From: Gordionus sp. m RMFG-2023
Taxonomy: Eukaryota > Nematomorpha > Gordioida > Chordodea > Parachordodidae
Assembly: GCF_954871325.1 (NCBI RefSeq)
Contig: NC_088777.1
Coordinates: forward strand, 35,069,366 to 35,133,365
Direction of reading: 5' to 3'
Length of the DNA: 64,000 nucleotides
The notes beneath the pieces are model-generated. The model was not told where the DNA came from and made no database searches. It saw only the letters and a program-made list of their open reading frames with translations. A program made the position numbers and the translations under genes. Below are positions 1-12,400 of this stretch, in pieces (the stretch's first letter is position 1; each line of letters begins with the position of its first letter).

Positions 1-231
1 CAGACTAATATTTCTTATATCCTACAGACCACGGGCAGGCCGGACTTGAAAGGCTCTAGTATCGATATAATTTTTTTTAAAGTGATCCAGTTTTACCGAT
101 ACAAAGTTGATATCGATATGTTTATATTAATCCCTTTACAAAAATAATTTAAATTCAGAAAACATCAATCATTTATATCCTAAAAACCACATGAAACTCC
201 ACAAACCTCATCCTTATTATGCCTTCCCCTG
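1..231 (+). promoter_or_regulatory. 5' flank of Axin with two upstream ATGs
   Basis: AT-rich sequence upstream of the Axin start. No convincing TATA box or initiator is visible. Two ATGs precede the chosen start. The one at 191 opens a 13-codon ORF whose TGA (230-232) overlaps the Axin ATG (232-234) as TGATG. The one at 219 opens a 25-codon ORF (219-296) that overlaps the Axin frame out of phase. Such upstream ORFs commonly dampen translation or allow reinitiation, but only if this stretch is really in the mRNA, which I infer and cannot see. Confidence 0.3.
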
Positions 232-436
232 ATGCAATCTCATTTTCACCAAAATTTGATATATCAAAATCAGAAGAAAATACAAATTCATTTTGAATCG
301 GATCAACAATTTTTTACAAGTTCGAATTTTTTTCCTCCTATACCTGGCAGGAAAGCGGACATTTTTTGTACAGATAGGACGACATCTTTAGTAGCTTCAC
401 AAGGAAACTCCCATTCCAACCAGGACAGGAAAATGG
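232..436 (+). CDS. Axin: Axin exon 1 (start, tankyrase-type motif)
   Basis: Start ATG 232: an in-frame TAA lies at 181-183, and no in-frame ATG or AG acceptor lies between them. The exon encodes a Gln/Phe-rich N-terminus, then [17 protein letters not shown] (residues 32-48). This aligns with the vertebrate Axin N-terminal tankyrase-binding segment (RPPVPG core followed by a TD). The Arg that normally begins the motif is replaced by Phe34. Donor GT is at 437-438. The exon ends in phase 1, and the split codon GCC is completed by exon 2. Confidence 0.8.
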
Positions 437-3400
437 GTATTATTTTAAGTTTTGATCATATTACTTATAGGGTCTAGATTTGTGTTTTGAGGAGATTGAT
501 GTAAATTTTTTCAAAGAATATAATGATATTATTAAATCAAGATTAATTTTATTTTATGAAATATGAAAAACCTGATATAATTAGAGCACGTTAGCTTAAT
601 TTTTAAATTACCTACCTTGGCGCTGAAGTATTTATTTATAACTATTATAGCCAGTTCCGGTTCTAACATGCCCACTGATGACCTGATGGAAATGGCTCGT
701 TCCCAGCTCCTTTCCCTCACCAATCATATCCAATACCAGCAAAGCCAGATCTCTCCTCAAACAAATACGGATTGCACCCGTTACCCGAACCCTATCAACA
801 ATTCTCTCCTTAATCCAGAAAATTCCTCGAATAATATTGACTCAGCCTTCCCAAATGAATCTGATAGGATAAGCTTAGAGGCCCTCAAATGGGCCAAAGG
901 ACTGGACAACCTGCTTAGAGACGAAGAAGGCGTCAGGTCTTTTACCAGGTACCTCAGACAAGAGGGAATATCGGATTATTCACTCATGTTTGTTTTCGCT
1001 TGCAGGGGACTCAAAAAACGTAATAACTCGATTCCTAGTGGCGCCATATTATTACAAAATTCTAGTATTAATAATCACAATGAATCTTGCAACGAAAATA
1101 ATTGCGAAAATAATCCCGTGACAACTGTTGCTACCAATAGCAGTGGTAATCAGTCGGAATTAAATTTACTCAGAAGAAGGGTCAAGGCTATTTATAGGAG
1201 CTTTTTGAGATCATCTGCCCCAGGTTATAAGTTAAAAGATTGTTAGAATTATTTGGAAGAGTGAGTATAGCATGTTATTTTATCGAATAATTTAGTACTT
1301 ATCATTTTCTTAATATAATTTGCCTATTAAATTTTAATAAATATATTAGAAAGGAGATACTGGCTAAAGCCATAATTATTCTTTAACTTAAAATTTTAAA
1401 TTATGATAAAATATTTTCTCTTGATTCTAAGAAATTTTTATAATAATACTATCCATCTATGTATTTTCTTGTTATATGTATCTCCAATTAATTTATCTTT
1501 CAATCAGGTATCGACAAAGACCTTTTACCCATAACCTCTGATTGTCGAAAACATATCAGAGACAAAATCAATCGCCACTTCTACGTCAGCAATAACGGTA
1601 CCAATAACCAAAATTCTTCTAAAATCAATAATAGCCTAGGTGATCATAATCAGCCTCCCATTAACCCCCAAAATAACCTATCGAGAAGTTATAGCCCGAT
1701 CATAGCAGATGATGTATTCGACGAAGCTTTGGATCAAGTCGAATCACACATTGCTCGAACTTCCTACCTTGCTTTTCTAAAAAGCGATCACTACCTCTCC
1801 AAACTGAGGGGCGAGGAGGAAAATAGCGAGAATTCCCAACATCATCATCAATATCAATTCCAATCGATTGGAGATTTTGCTACGGCCAATCAAAATCAGT
1901 TATCATCGATATGCAGTGATCACAAAATTACCGATACATCTTGCTGTGCCAATTATCAATTGCCCACTTTGCACGAGGATTCGGAACTCGATTTACCGCC
2001 CACTTTTTTCAAGTATTTAAAATAAATTAATAAATTTTCTATTAGCCATTTATTATAATTATTGATATATAATGGAAAATCTTACTTTCAGGCATTTTTA
2101 CATATTTAATCCTGCACGAGAAAAATATCCAGATACCTGCAAAGGTCAAAATTATAGGCCTTGCCCAGCCTAATTTAAAAATTGTCATTTTCAAGCCCAG
2201 CCTGATCAGAGATTTTTTTGTAAATTTTTTGGCCTAGTCCAAAATCTTTAAAATTTTGTTTTCAATAATTTTGGCTGTATTCTCTATTTTGTAAATAGTT
2301 TCAAAGGGTAATTGAAAACATGAACAGTAAATAATATATGACGCTTCATTATTGAATTTTCCAACAGATTAATTGATATAATTCAAAATTTTTTTTTATA
2401 AATCATCCCAGCTTGGATTTATAATTTTTTAAAATTTATAAGCACGAGGATTTTTAATTCATACCATTTTCGGCCAGGTTCTGGATGCAGGTTTCTGATT
2501 TCTTAAATTTATCATCTTCAACCACATTTTTTTTAACATTATGTTTGTCCTCAAAGTTACTGGGCTTAAATCTCTTCAATCACAGATTATTTTCATATTT
2601 GCTACGAGTCATTTTGAATTTTTTTGTTACTTCTATAAAATTTAGCCAATATATTATTACAAATTTTTTAAATGTTGGAACATACAATAGTTAAAGAATG
2701 AAAATAGAAAATCAAGTATTTGGCAGGCGTTTTTTTATATTTAACTCTTTAAAGGTTTGTGGGGTATATCTGCACTAGCGATCTACAAATGACAAAATAC
2801 TCAGGGGCCGTCTTTCAATTTTTCACTAAGGTTGCCCATCCCGATCCATTGGTCGGGAGTTACAGATCTCTAATATGCACCTCAAATTTTAAAGTCTTAC
2901 TTCAGTTAGGTAATGGTTAAAAATTAGGGGTGTACCGATACCACTTTTTGAAGGCCGATCGATCCGATATTCCCGATATTATATTGATATCGGCCGATTA
3001 CCGATCCGATATCATATCTAATTTTGTATTCTGTAAAGATACCAATGGTTTTAATTTTTAATATACTTTTTATTATTATAACATCTTTAATTTAACTATA
3101 CCATAACTTATGTCATTTAAATATATTATAATGATCAGTTATAGTTTATGTTTATATTCAATTCAATTGCAATTCTAAAAGTATATAAAATATTTTTATT
3201 GTTAAATCTCTTTTATATAATAAGTAATAACATTAATCTATATACATAATAAGTAATAAACAATTATATTATGAAATTTAAAATAAATATTTATAATAAT
3301 ATTTAACATTAATATATCGAAGATTTCTTTTTAGAAATACCAATATTTCCAATTTATCAGAGGTTAGCTTGCGGCGATAGTAACTGTCAATATCACAAGC

Positions 3401-6400
3401 TTCACTAAAAACAGATTCTGAAGAGATTATTTATCAGAGGTCAGCTTGCGGCGATAGTAACTGTCAATATCACAAGCTTCACTAAAAACAGATTCTGAAG
3501 AGATTATCGCACACTTTTATAAACAGAATGCTCAAAAAAATAATATGGCAGAATGTTTATTAATTTATTATTACTAAAAAAATATACATAAATGGATTTC
3601 GATTTTATTTATAAATTTTATTTTTGTTAAAGACGCCAATTTATATCGGATCGGATCGGGAAATTTTATAATATTGGCTGATAACCGATATCTTAAAATG
3701 GGTGAAATATCGGCTCGATTCGATCTGATAAAAATATCGGTACATCCCTACTAAAAATAAGTTAATTTCACTTAATATAACATTTTTACCTAAAAAAACC
3801 AGGGATGTAAACCCTTCGACAAAAAAAAAGGGTCCGGGTACAGAAATAAAATTTGAAAAGACCCGTGTCAAGGGTCCGGGTTCAGGGAACATAAAAATAA
3901 TGATTCAAAATAAGATTTTTTTTTATTTATTTATTTATTTATTTATTATACTTCAATATATACAATATACATATTCATAATTTACAAATGAAAAATTTTA
4001 AAATGAAAAATTTTAAAATGAAATAATTTATATTTTAAATATTTTATTCAATCACACAATCATAATATCTTCTAAAATATTATCCTTGAGATTTCCATGT
4101 AAATTAGATAATATAAGATGAAAATTCACGTATACCCTTACCTAAAATAGAGATAACTTTATAAAATTATTGTACTTGCGATGCCGGTACAGCCATGAAG
4201 ATTCTAGATAAGATATATAATTCTGTATATATTGAGTTTTTTTCCCAGAATTTTAAAATATTTATATCCTTATTTATGCTCTTAACTTCTGAGAACTTTA
4301 CTATTAAAGTTGCAATAGGCATTTTTTGATCCTCCTTTCTATCTGATGATAATTTGATTTTTTTTCCTTAAAAGTAAAATTTAAAGATTATCAATATTGC
4401 ATCATTATTATTATCACTACTATTAGTAGGTATTGTCGTAACCTCCAATATACTGTAGTTTTGAGTATGCCATAAATCCTTAAGATGGTCTTTAGCCATT
4501 TGTTTTTGCTCAATATTCAATAAAACTTGATATCGAGGGTCTAAATATATAGAAGCATATACAACACTATTTTGCAAATATTGTTGCTTCGAATTTTCAT
4601 GTTTTCTAATATTTCGTATAAAAAGAACTGTAAATTTTCCTAATTCTAATCGGTATCTGATCCATATGCCATAAAAATTAAATAAACATAATTGTTCTGA
4701 TTTTAATCTTAATATTGTTATTTTTAAAGGAACTAATACACTAGTTAGGTCCTTTATTTGGCAACAATCATCTTCCGACAAAATGACCTCACATGCTCCT
4801 ATAATAAAATCATTACAGAAATCTTTCAAACTTAATAATCGTTCTAGCATCATACAAATTGAGGAAGAACGTGTTGTGCATTATCATTTAAATTAAAATA
4901 TTATTACACAATTAACTTTAAAAAGAATCTACATATTTCTATAACATAGCATGTTAAAAAATTTACATAATAAAATATTATTACCTACACTAATGATATC
5001 AATCTCTAAATAAAATGGAAGTCCAGGAAGTAAATTGAAAGAAAAACGCGAAGATAAAATAAATGGTTTCACAAAAAAAGTTAATAAAATTTATATTATT
5101 TTTTAAAAAATATTTTTATTTAAAATTTATATTATTTTTAAAAAATATTTTTATTTAAAATTTTTTTATGACACCTAGAACCCTTGGACCCTCCACTTTT
5201 AAAAAAGGTCCGGGTTCGGGTTCAGCCAAAATACAAGGGTTCAGCGTCCGGGTTCACATCCCTGAAACCTATGACTAAAATAGAGCAGTCACCAAACTAT
5301 AGTTTACAAATTAATATATAGATATTTTTATCTAATTTTTCTCAGTATCTTCTATTCTTAGTTAAATTATACTTAATCAATAATTTTTTGAATTTTCTTC
5401 TGATCCAATCCAAAAGAGGTCGATTAAGCACCGACAAAATAACTAGATTGCATTTGCTGATAAACTCGATTCAAATAAGAGACTTTTTTGAAAATTTTTC
5501 GGATTGTGGAGCAATCTGAACTGGTTGGCTGACCTTTATTACTGTATATAATAAGAATAATAATTTTAAACACTTTTTATACAAAAAAAAACTTTATTTA
5601 TATTAAATGTTAAGAATTTTTTAAAATATGGTATCTGAATTATGGAAATATTTTACAATAGGCAAAGATAATTTTGCAAAATGCGTTATCTGCGGAACTC
5701 TAATTTCATGGGGAGGAATAATGAAAAATTTATTTAATACTACCAATATCCGTAAACTTTTCTTAATTATTGTAGTAGAAATAAAAAAATTAAATTAAAT
5801 GCATTTCAATTTTTTGCATAAAAAATATTGATTTCTTATAGTGAAGGTCAACGGTCCGGTCCTATCGGCCTTAGACCGGGACCGGACCGATCTTTTTTTG
5901 AGGACCGTGGTCCGGACCGGTCTTTTTATTTTTTACGGTCCGGACCGGTCTTTTATTATTATTTAAGTTTGCTTTACTATTCAATAAATATAATTTTTTT
6001 CTATATTTTATTTTATGATATTTTTCTAGAAGAGTTATTTTAGATTATGATAATTTTTATTTTACAATATGAAAACCATAAGTTTGTCCAAGAAACATTT
6101 TACTTAGAGTCCCAATAAAAAACATAGAGTATGTGTTCACTGCAGTACCAAATTTAATGTATCGTCAGCAACAAGTAACAAAATAATTGTTTATAATTTT
6201 TTAAGCAATAAATTAATCAAAATATGCAGTATTATTATTAAAATATTTTGGTTATTATTCACATAGTTCTATTTTTTCTTAAGAAACTGTCTGAATAATT
6301 CATTGTGAAAATAACTTAACCTTATTCTTAATAAAATAATTAGGTACCTTCTGATAAAACATAAAATATATACTTCAATGATGAAAATGAAAATATTGCA

Positions 6401-9400
6401 AAAACACAATCTACTCTTAATTTTAACATGCCCTCCACAAGCACAAAATCACTTTCTTCAATACCATTGGATAAATTTTATTGTTTATATAATACTCTTA
6501 TATTTAATAAGATGATAAAACAAATCAAATTAGGTTAAAAAAAATATGTTTTTTATTTAGGACCACCGTCTGGATCGATCTTTTTCTTAAGGACCGTGGT
6601 CCGGTCTGGTCCGAGGATATCGGTTCAGTCCGGACCAAAGACCGGACCGTGACCTTCACTAATTTCTTAATTAAATTTGGTTCAAAGGGGGTGGTGAAAA
6701 ACAATATAATATCGGATCGAATTTGAACCAATATCGGATCGAATCGGTGTTAAATATGTGGATCGGCACAGCCCTAATTTTAACTTTAAATTGATAATTA
6801 TTTTAACATATAATATCAAAACTAACATAAATTATCATTAAAATGATATAACATCTTGTAAAATAGGATTCTTTATTACACCTAACCCACTTGCATTATT
6901 ACATTATCTTTCAAGTAGTGTTGTTAAACGGCTCGTTTTGAGCCGATTCTTAAAAACGGCTAACTCAATATTTTAGCCAGAAAAATATTCCCTAAGCCTC
7001 GAGATTTCGCTAATAGATGTCCAAACCTTTATTCCTTCTACAAACAAAATCTTCAGGCTTGCGTAATACTATTCTGGATGAAATATTGAGTTAGCCGTTT
7101 TAAAATCGGCTCAAAACGAGCCGTTTAACAACACTACTTCAAGGTTAAAATCCAAAGACTAGATTTTTTTGACTCTGCCATTATTCATAAGGGAAATTGC
7201 GAGATTTACTAACAAAAAGATCAATCGTTCCTTCTCTTTTTAAATCCGAGTTTGATTGTATATTATTTTACAAGTTAATTTTTAGGTTATTTCTTATATC
7301 ATACTTAAAAAAAGAATAAATTTTTGTCATATTTTAATTTTAGGCTCGAGTTGGGTCGGGTATATGGAATTCATTTTATGGTCAGGTTAGTAAAATGCTT
7401 TTCTTTTGAGTCGAAATAATTGTTCTCTCAATTTTTAAATATTTTTCAAGCCCATAGAAGGACCTGAATTATTTTAAAAATTATTGGCCCCGGCTTCAGG
7501 CTAACTAGAAGAGATTTATAGATATGGCAACTTTTTAAGGTTTCACTGCACCATAAATTAAAATATCTTTACCCACTTTCTATGTAAATTTTTTTAAAAT
7601 AAGTAAAAATATATCACTACTCCTTGCCCTATATAAAAATTCTTAAAAATTTTTTTTTTATAGCCCTAGTTCTTATTTATAAATAATTTATTTTTGTTTT
7701 CCTCCACTTAGAAGTCATCCGCAAAATACTGAATCCTCTACCAAGCATCAGACAATATCGAACAGAGGTTATTCAATCGCAAATCCAAACGAAAATTTCA
7801 TAAGTACGCGTTCCAAAACCCATTACAACCCGTCTTATTCCACGAACGTGGTTCCCTCGGCTTACATGCCTGATAGTGGTTCTGACTTTTTGAGTACAAG
7901 CGAAACATCTGGTTCAGAAATATCCTTTGCTCGGCTAAATAGAAACACCAATACTACTAATAATAAAAAAAATTGCGAAAGTTTAGAAAACGAATCAAGG
8001 AAAAATAACTCCTGTATTAATCACGACGATTATAGAAGGTAATTTTTTATTTAGAGCCATAAACGATCCTTCTGTTGCCCTAACTCATTGCATTATAAGA
8101 ATATTGGGGTAGGGGAGTCATTTTGTTGAATATTATTTATGATTTAAGCGGTTTTTTACAAAAATAAAAAACGTTCATAAATAGGGTGCGAGTTGTTATT
8201 AAACCTTATTATTTTGTTCTTCAGTGTAAAACGAATCAAATTGCAAAGATTTTACTTTTGTTTTGATTAATAAATAATCTAAAAAGCGCGAAATTAAAAG
8301 TTAAATTCTGATAGAGACTTTACTAGCAAATAAATCTTGATTCTATTTTTTATTTAATATTGACGAATTATGGGACTGTTAAAATTTGAATCGATTAGTG
8401 TCACAAAATCGCCTAAAAGCGCATGTTGAAATAATATTCGTTAGGGTTTGAGTCGACTTAATTTTTTTGTATCCCTCAAATTTGAGCCATTTTTTCTAGT
8501 TTTGTACGTTCGTTCACAACTTTTATCAATAAATTTTCATTTATTTAATTTAATATAAATAAACGCCTTATATTTTTTTTAACTCTATATATTAGCTATG
8601 TTTATAAATACTTATATAATAAATAGTGAATAAAAAAATACTTTTATTATCATAAAATTTAATTTTTTTTATAAAATATATAAATTTTTTAAAAATAATA
8701 GTGATTTGGATTATAATTACTAATTTCACATTAAAAATAATTAAATTGTAAAAATATAAACTATTTTATATCTATGCATCAGAGACCTTATGGGCCTTAA
8801 TTTTTTGACCAAGCCCTGCCCAGGCCCGCAGTAAAAATATTTTTTAGGCCCAAGCCCGGCCCACCCATATCTATCTAATGTTAAAAAAAATTTCCAAGCC
8901 CATGATAAGTTTCAAAAAAATTTCCCAAACCCGGTCCAAGCCCATATCCAAAAATTTAATTTTTTTTTATTTAATGAAAATAAACAATATTTAAATATTT
9001 TAGGCAATCATTTTGTTTACAATACTTAAATTTATTATTATTAGAAGAAAAAAAGGCAATAGCAACTGTTTTAAATAATCTAAATTTACTAATTTTAGGC
9101 CCAAGCCCAAAATTTTTTTTTTAATCCAGGCCCGCTAAAAAATATTTTTAAATCCAGGCCCGCTAAAAATATAATATTAGACCCATACCCGGCCTGCGGG
9201 CCGACCCATGAAGGTCTCTGCTATGCATATAATATATAAAATTTAATGATTTTTTTACATTATGAATCTATTATAATCATAATAATTTAATACCTATTAA
9301 ATACACTAAATAAATTTTTTAATTGGCCATTTATAATTATATTATATAAAATAATAAATATTGCAATCAAGTGTCTCTTTAAATAAGAGCTTGAAGATTT

Positions 9401-12400
9401 TGAAACTGATATACTTTTTTGACACATTTTACATTTGTTAAGTCCTTGAATATAGGTTGTTATATTTGGTTGATAATGTTAATTATTTATCAAATTCTGA
9501 ATTTTTAGAATCAGATGATGATGAAATAACAACATCCAAGCTTGCTAATCTATAAAGTATAAATAATAATATTCTAGTGACAGAAATAGTGGCAGGTTAA
9601 AAAAATTCAAATGTGATAAAGGAACATTTTTTGTTAAAGAATTCGGATTAATATTAAATCAATATTTTTTATTTTCAGATGAATAAAAATAAGAGTTATT
9701 TTTTTAAATTGAACTAACATAAAAAAACGAACGCGTTCGTATAAAAAGGAACGCCGTTAATCATTTTTTTCAAAAAAAAAACAAACTTCGTTGTAACATT
9801 ATTTTTTCTTATAAAGTTTTGATAACCAGCTATTTTGTAACACTAATTGTGACCCTGGATAGGCTTTTTTTATTTATCATCCTCAGCAACTCTGTGTGAA
9901 ATATAGGTATAGATAAATTACACTTACAAATATATATATACTATTATTGCGATTTAACCAAATTTAGTATATTATTTTTTAAAAATAACTTAGCAATTCA
10001 AACAAATCAGGAATTCCCAAACCTTCTTCCAACCTTAAAAACAAATGTTGTGACTTCAAAAATGAGTCAATTGAACATCACACGAATTGTAACAATTTAC
10101 AAACGAGTAATTCTAAACATACGCATTCTCATAAAGCTAGCACTGGGTCAGCCAATTTCTCCGACAGGGCTATCAAAGAAATGGCTCTCAAAAACTCCTT
10201 AGACCCTGATCCCTTGACTTTTATACCAGTAATTAATACTCTTAATGATTTTTTTCCATTATCATTAATGATCAAAATTTTGATTGAAATGCAAAGTGAA
10301 GGTTACGATCGCCAAAAGATAACAAAAAATGATGAAAACGAATAAAAGTCTAATATAAACCTTTTTTTTTAGTAATTTGAGAATCTGATTTTGTCTGGAT
10401 TTATTTTTGGAAATATCTATTTATTTTCATTTTTCGAATTTTGCAAAAACTTAATTATGTAAGAAAATGACCCAACCTGCCAACACCATGCCTCCATCAG
10501 ACCCCAAAGTTTTTGCTGCCCTGCTCACTTCCAAGCTGAATTTTCTCATCAAAGACAGCGAGAAGACTTGCAAACTAGAACGTTCCCTCAAACGGCTACA
10601 ACTCTGTCCTAGCACGGAGGTTCACACTATAGGAACAGTCCCAGCTGAGTTTTGCAGAATCGCTGAGGATCCTAATAACAAGACAGACGAAACAAGCCAA
10701 TCTATATTGGATGACCACGTATCAAGGGTATGGAAGGACGATAATTCACCACCCCTCTCTCATAAGGCCATTAACAACAAGTTTTTAATTTTACCCATTT
10801 AAAAAAAATTATTATATTGGCAATACACCATATTTTTAAAAAATTTCAAATTAATTAATTATATAGTTGAGTATTTCAAATATAACTTTTTCATTAGGGT
10901 ATCACAAAAAAATTAGTATTTTTGAAAATTATCAATTATATAGTTATGGGAATTTAAAATTTAACCTTTTCATTAGAGTATCACATATATTTACTCATTT
11001 TTATTGTTTTGGTATCACAGAATTAAAAATTGGCTTTCTCACACTCATCAATATACCTCAAATGACACGGATATCCCAATAAATAATCAATATTTGTCTC
11101 CTTTAATAAACGCAAATGCATCGACTAATGCCACGAACAATGCCCTCAATATTGCCAATGTTAAATCGTGTGCACAAAATGCCTCCCAACAAGTTAATAT
11201 AATGTAAGTGTTTATTATAAAAATATTTACAATAAGATTTTATACTAGACAAACTGTTTTATCAATCATGGGGTAGATATTTCATATAATACTCATTTTA
11301 ACGTTTTCTTTTCTGATTATACAAACCAAAGGTCGACACCTCAACAAAATCGTCCCGTGGTTTATAACCTTCAGAAATCCATCCTCTTAAATACTAGCTA
11401 TAATAATGCCCCTTTGCAAAATTCTCTCAACTCTAGCTTAAATTCCGGCAATTTAAATAAGTCCAATAATTTAATATCGAGGTTAAATAATAACAATTTC
11501 CTCAAGAGAAGTAGTAGCACTAGCAGTGGTATAAGTAGCTTAATGGGAGGCAACAATTCAGCATGTTCCTTTAATTATCCTTTACCAGGAAAGATTTCAT
11601 CTCGAAATAATAACCAATCGGTTACAAATACCAACAACGATAAATCCCATATTTATTCTGAGGGAGATGGTAGCGATTTTGCCATGCCACTCAATGCTTA
11701 TCACAATCGAAACTCGTATCTTCTTAAAATGAACAGTAGTGATATGTGCCATAATCCTAATACTATGACCGATTCAAACGGTTCGAATAATAACATTGCG
11801 AATAGCAAAAATTATATTTTAAGAAACGATCACAATCTGAGCGATTGTTACTACGAATCTAGCTCTGCATTTGCTTCAGAGATGGAAGAGGAGAATTCGG
11901 TTGTTGCCTACAATAATAACCAGAAAGTATATGAATATACATCATATATTCTACGATTTATAAGTAAAATTTAATCGTTTTGAGCTTAGTTTTTTAAATA
12001 TTGTTTAAATGTTCACCAAGATGCTACATATTTTTACTGTAAAAAATTATATTAATATTTTCTTTTAAAAGATCTCAAATAGCAATCAAAACCTTATAAA
12101 CAATTATGATAATCTAAAAGAAACTAACAGCAAAAAAACAGTGATAGGCTATTACTTTTGTAACGAGCCAGTTCCTTATAGGACCAAAATATCTGGTGCG
12201 GATGTAACCTTAAAGCAATTCAAAGCTCTTCTCAGCAAAAAGGGGAATTATAGGTATATTTTTTTTATCACATTCTTTTTTATGTATTTATAACTTGCAG
12301 AATTTTGGTTTAAAAAAATGTAAGACTTATTTATAATTCGAGTGCAATCGTGTTATTTGGGCATTATATTTTAAGTTTCTGATGAAATCGATTTGGGCTC

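Noticed and set aside
617-650. Upstream extension of exon 2 (MALKYLF...) as an Axin start
   Set aside because: The sequence before 651 ends in a good acceptor (actattatag), and exon 1 joins at 651 in the correct phase with homologous N-terminal residues.
3792-5272. 8-bp duplication around the hAT at 3800-5264
   Set aside because: aaaaaaac and aaacctat agree only by A-richness.
9993-10011. Alternative exon 5 acceptor at 9993-9994
   Set aside because: It would enter in phase 0, whereas exon 4 ends in phase 2; the AG at 10010-10011 restores the frame.
10229-10345. Exon 5 continuing to a TAA at 10343-10345
   Set aside because: The frame is open but matches nothing in Axin, while the donor at 10229 and acceptor at 10463 join the GSK3-binding region in phase.
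10867-11082. 71-codon + strand ORF
   Set aside because: It overlaps intron 6 and exon 7 in another frame and has no similarity to anything.
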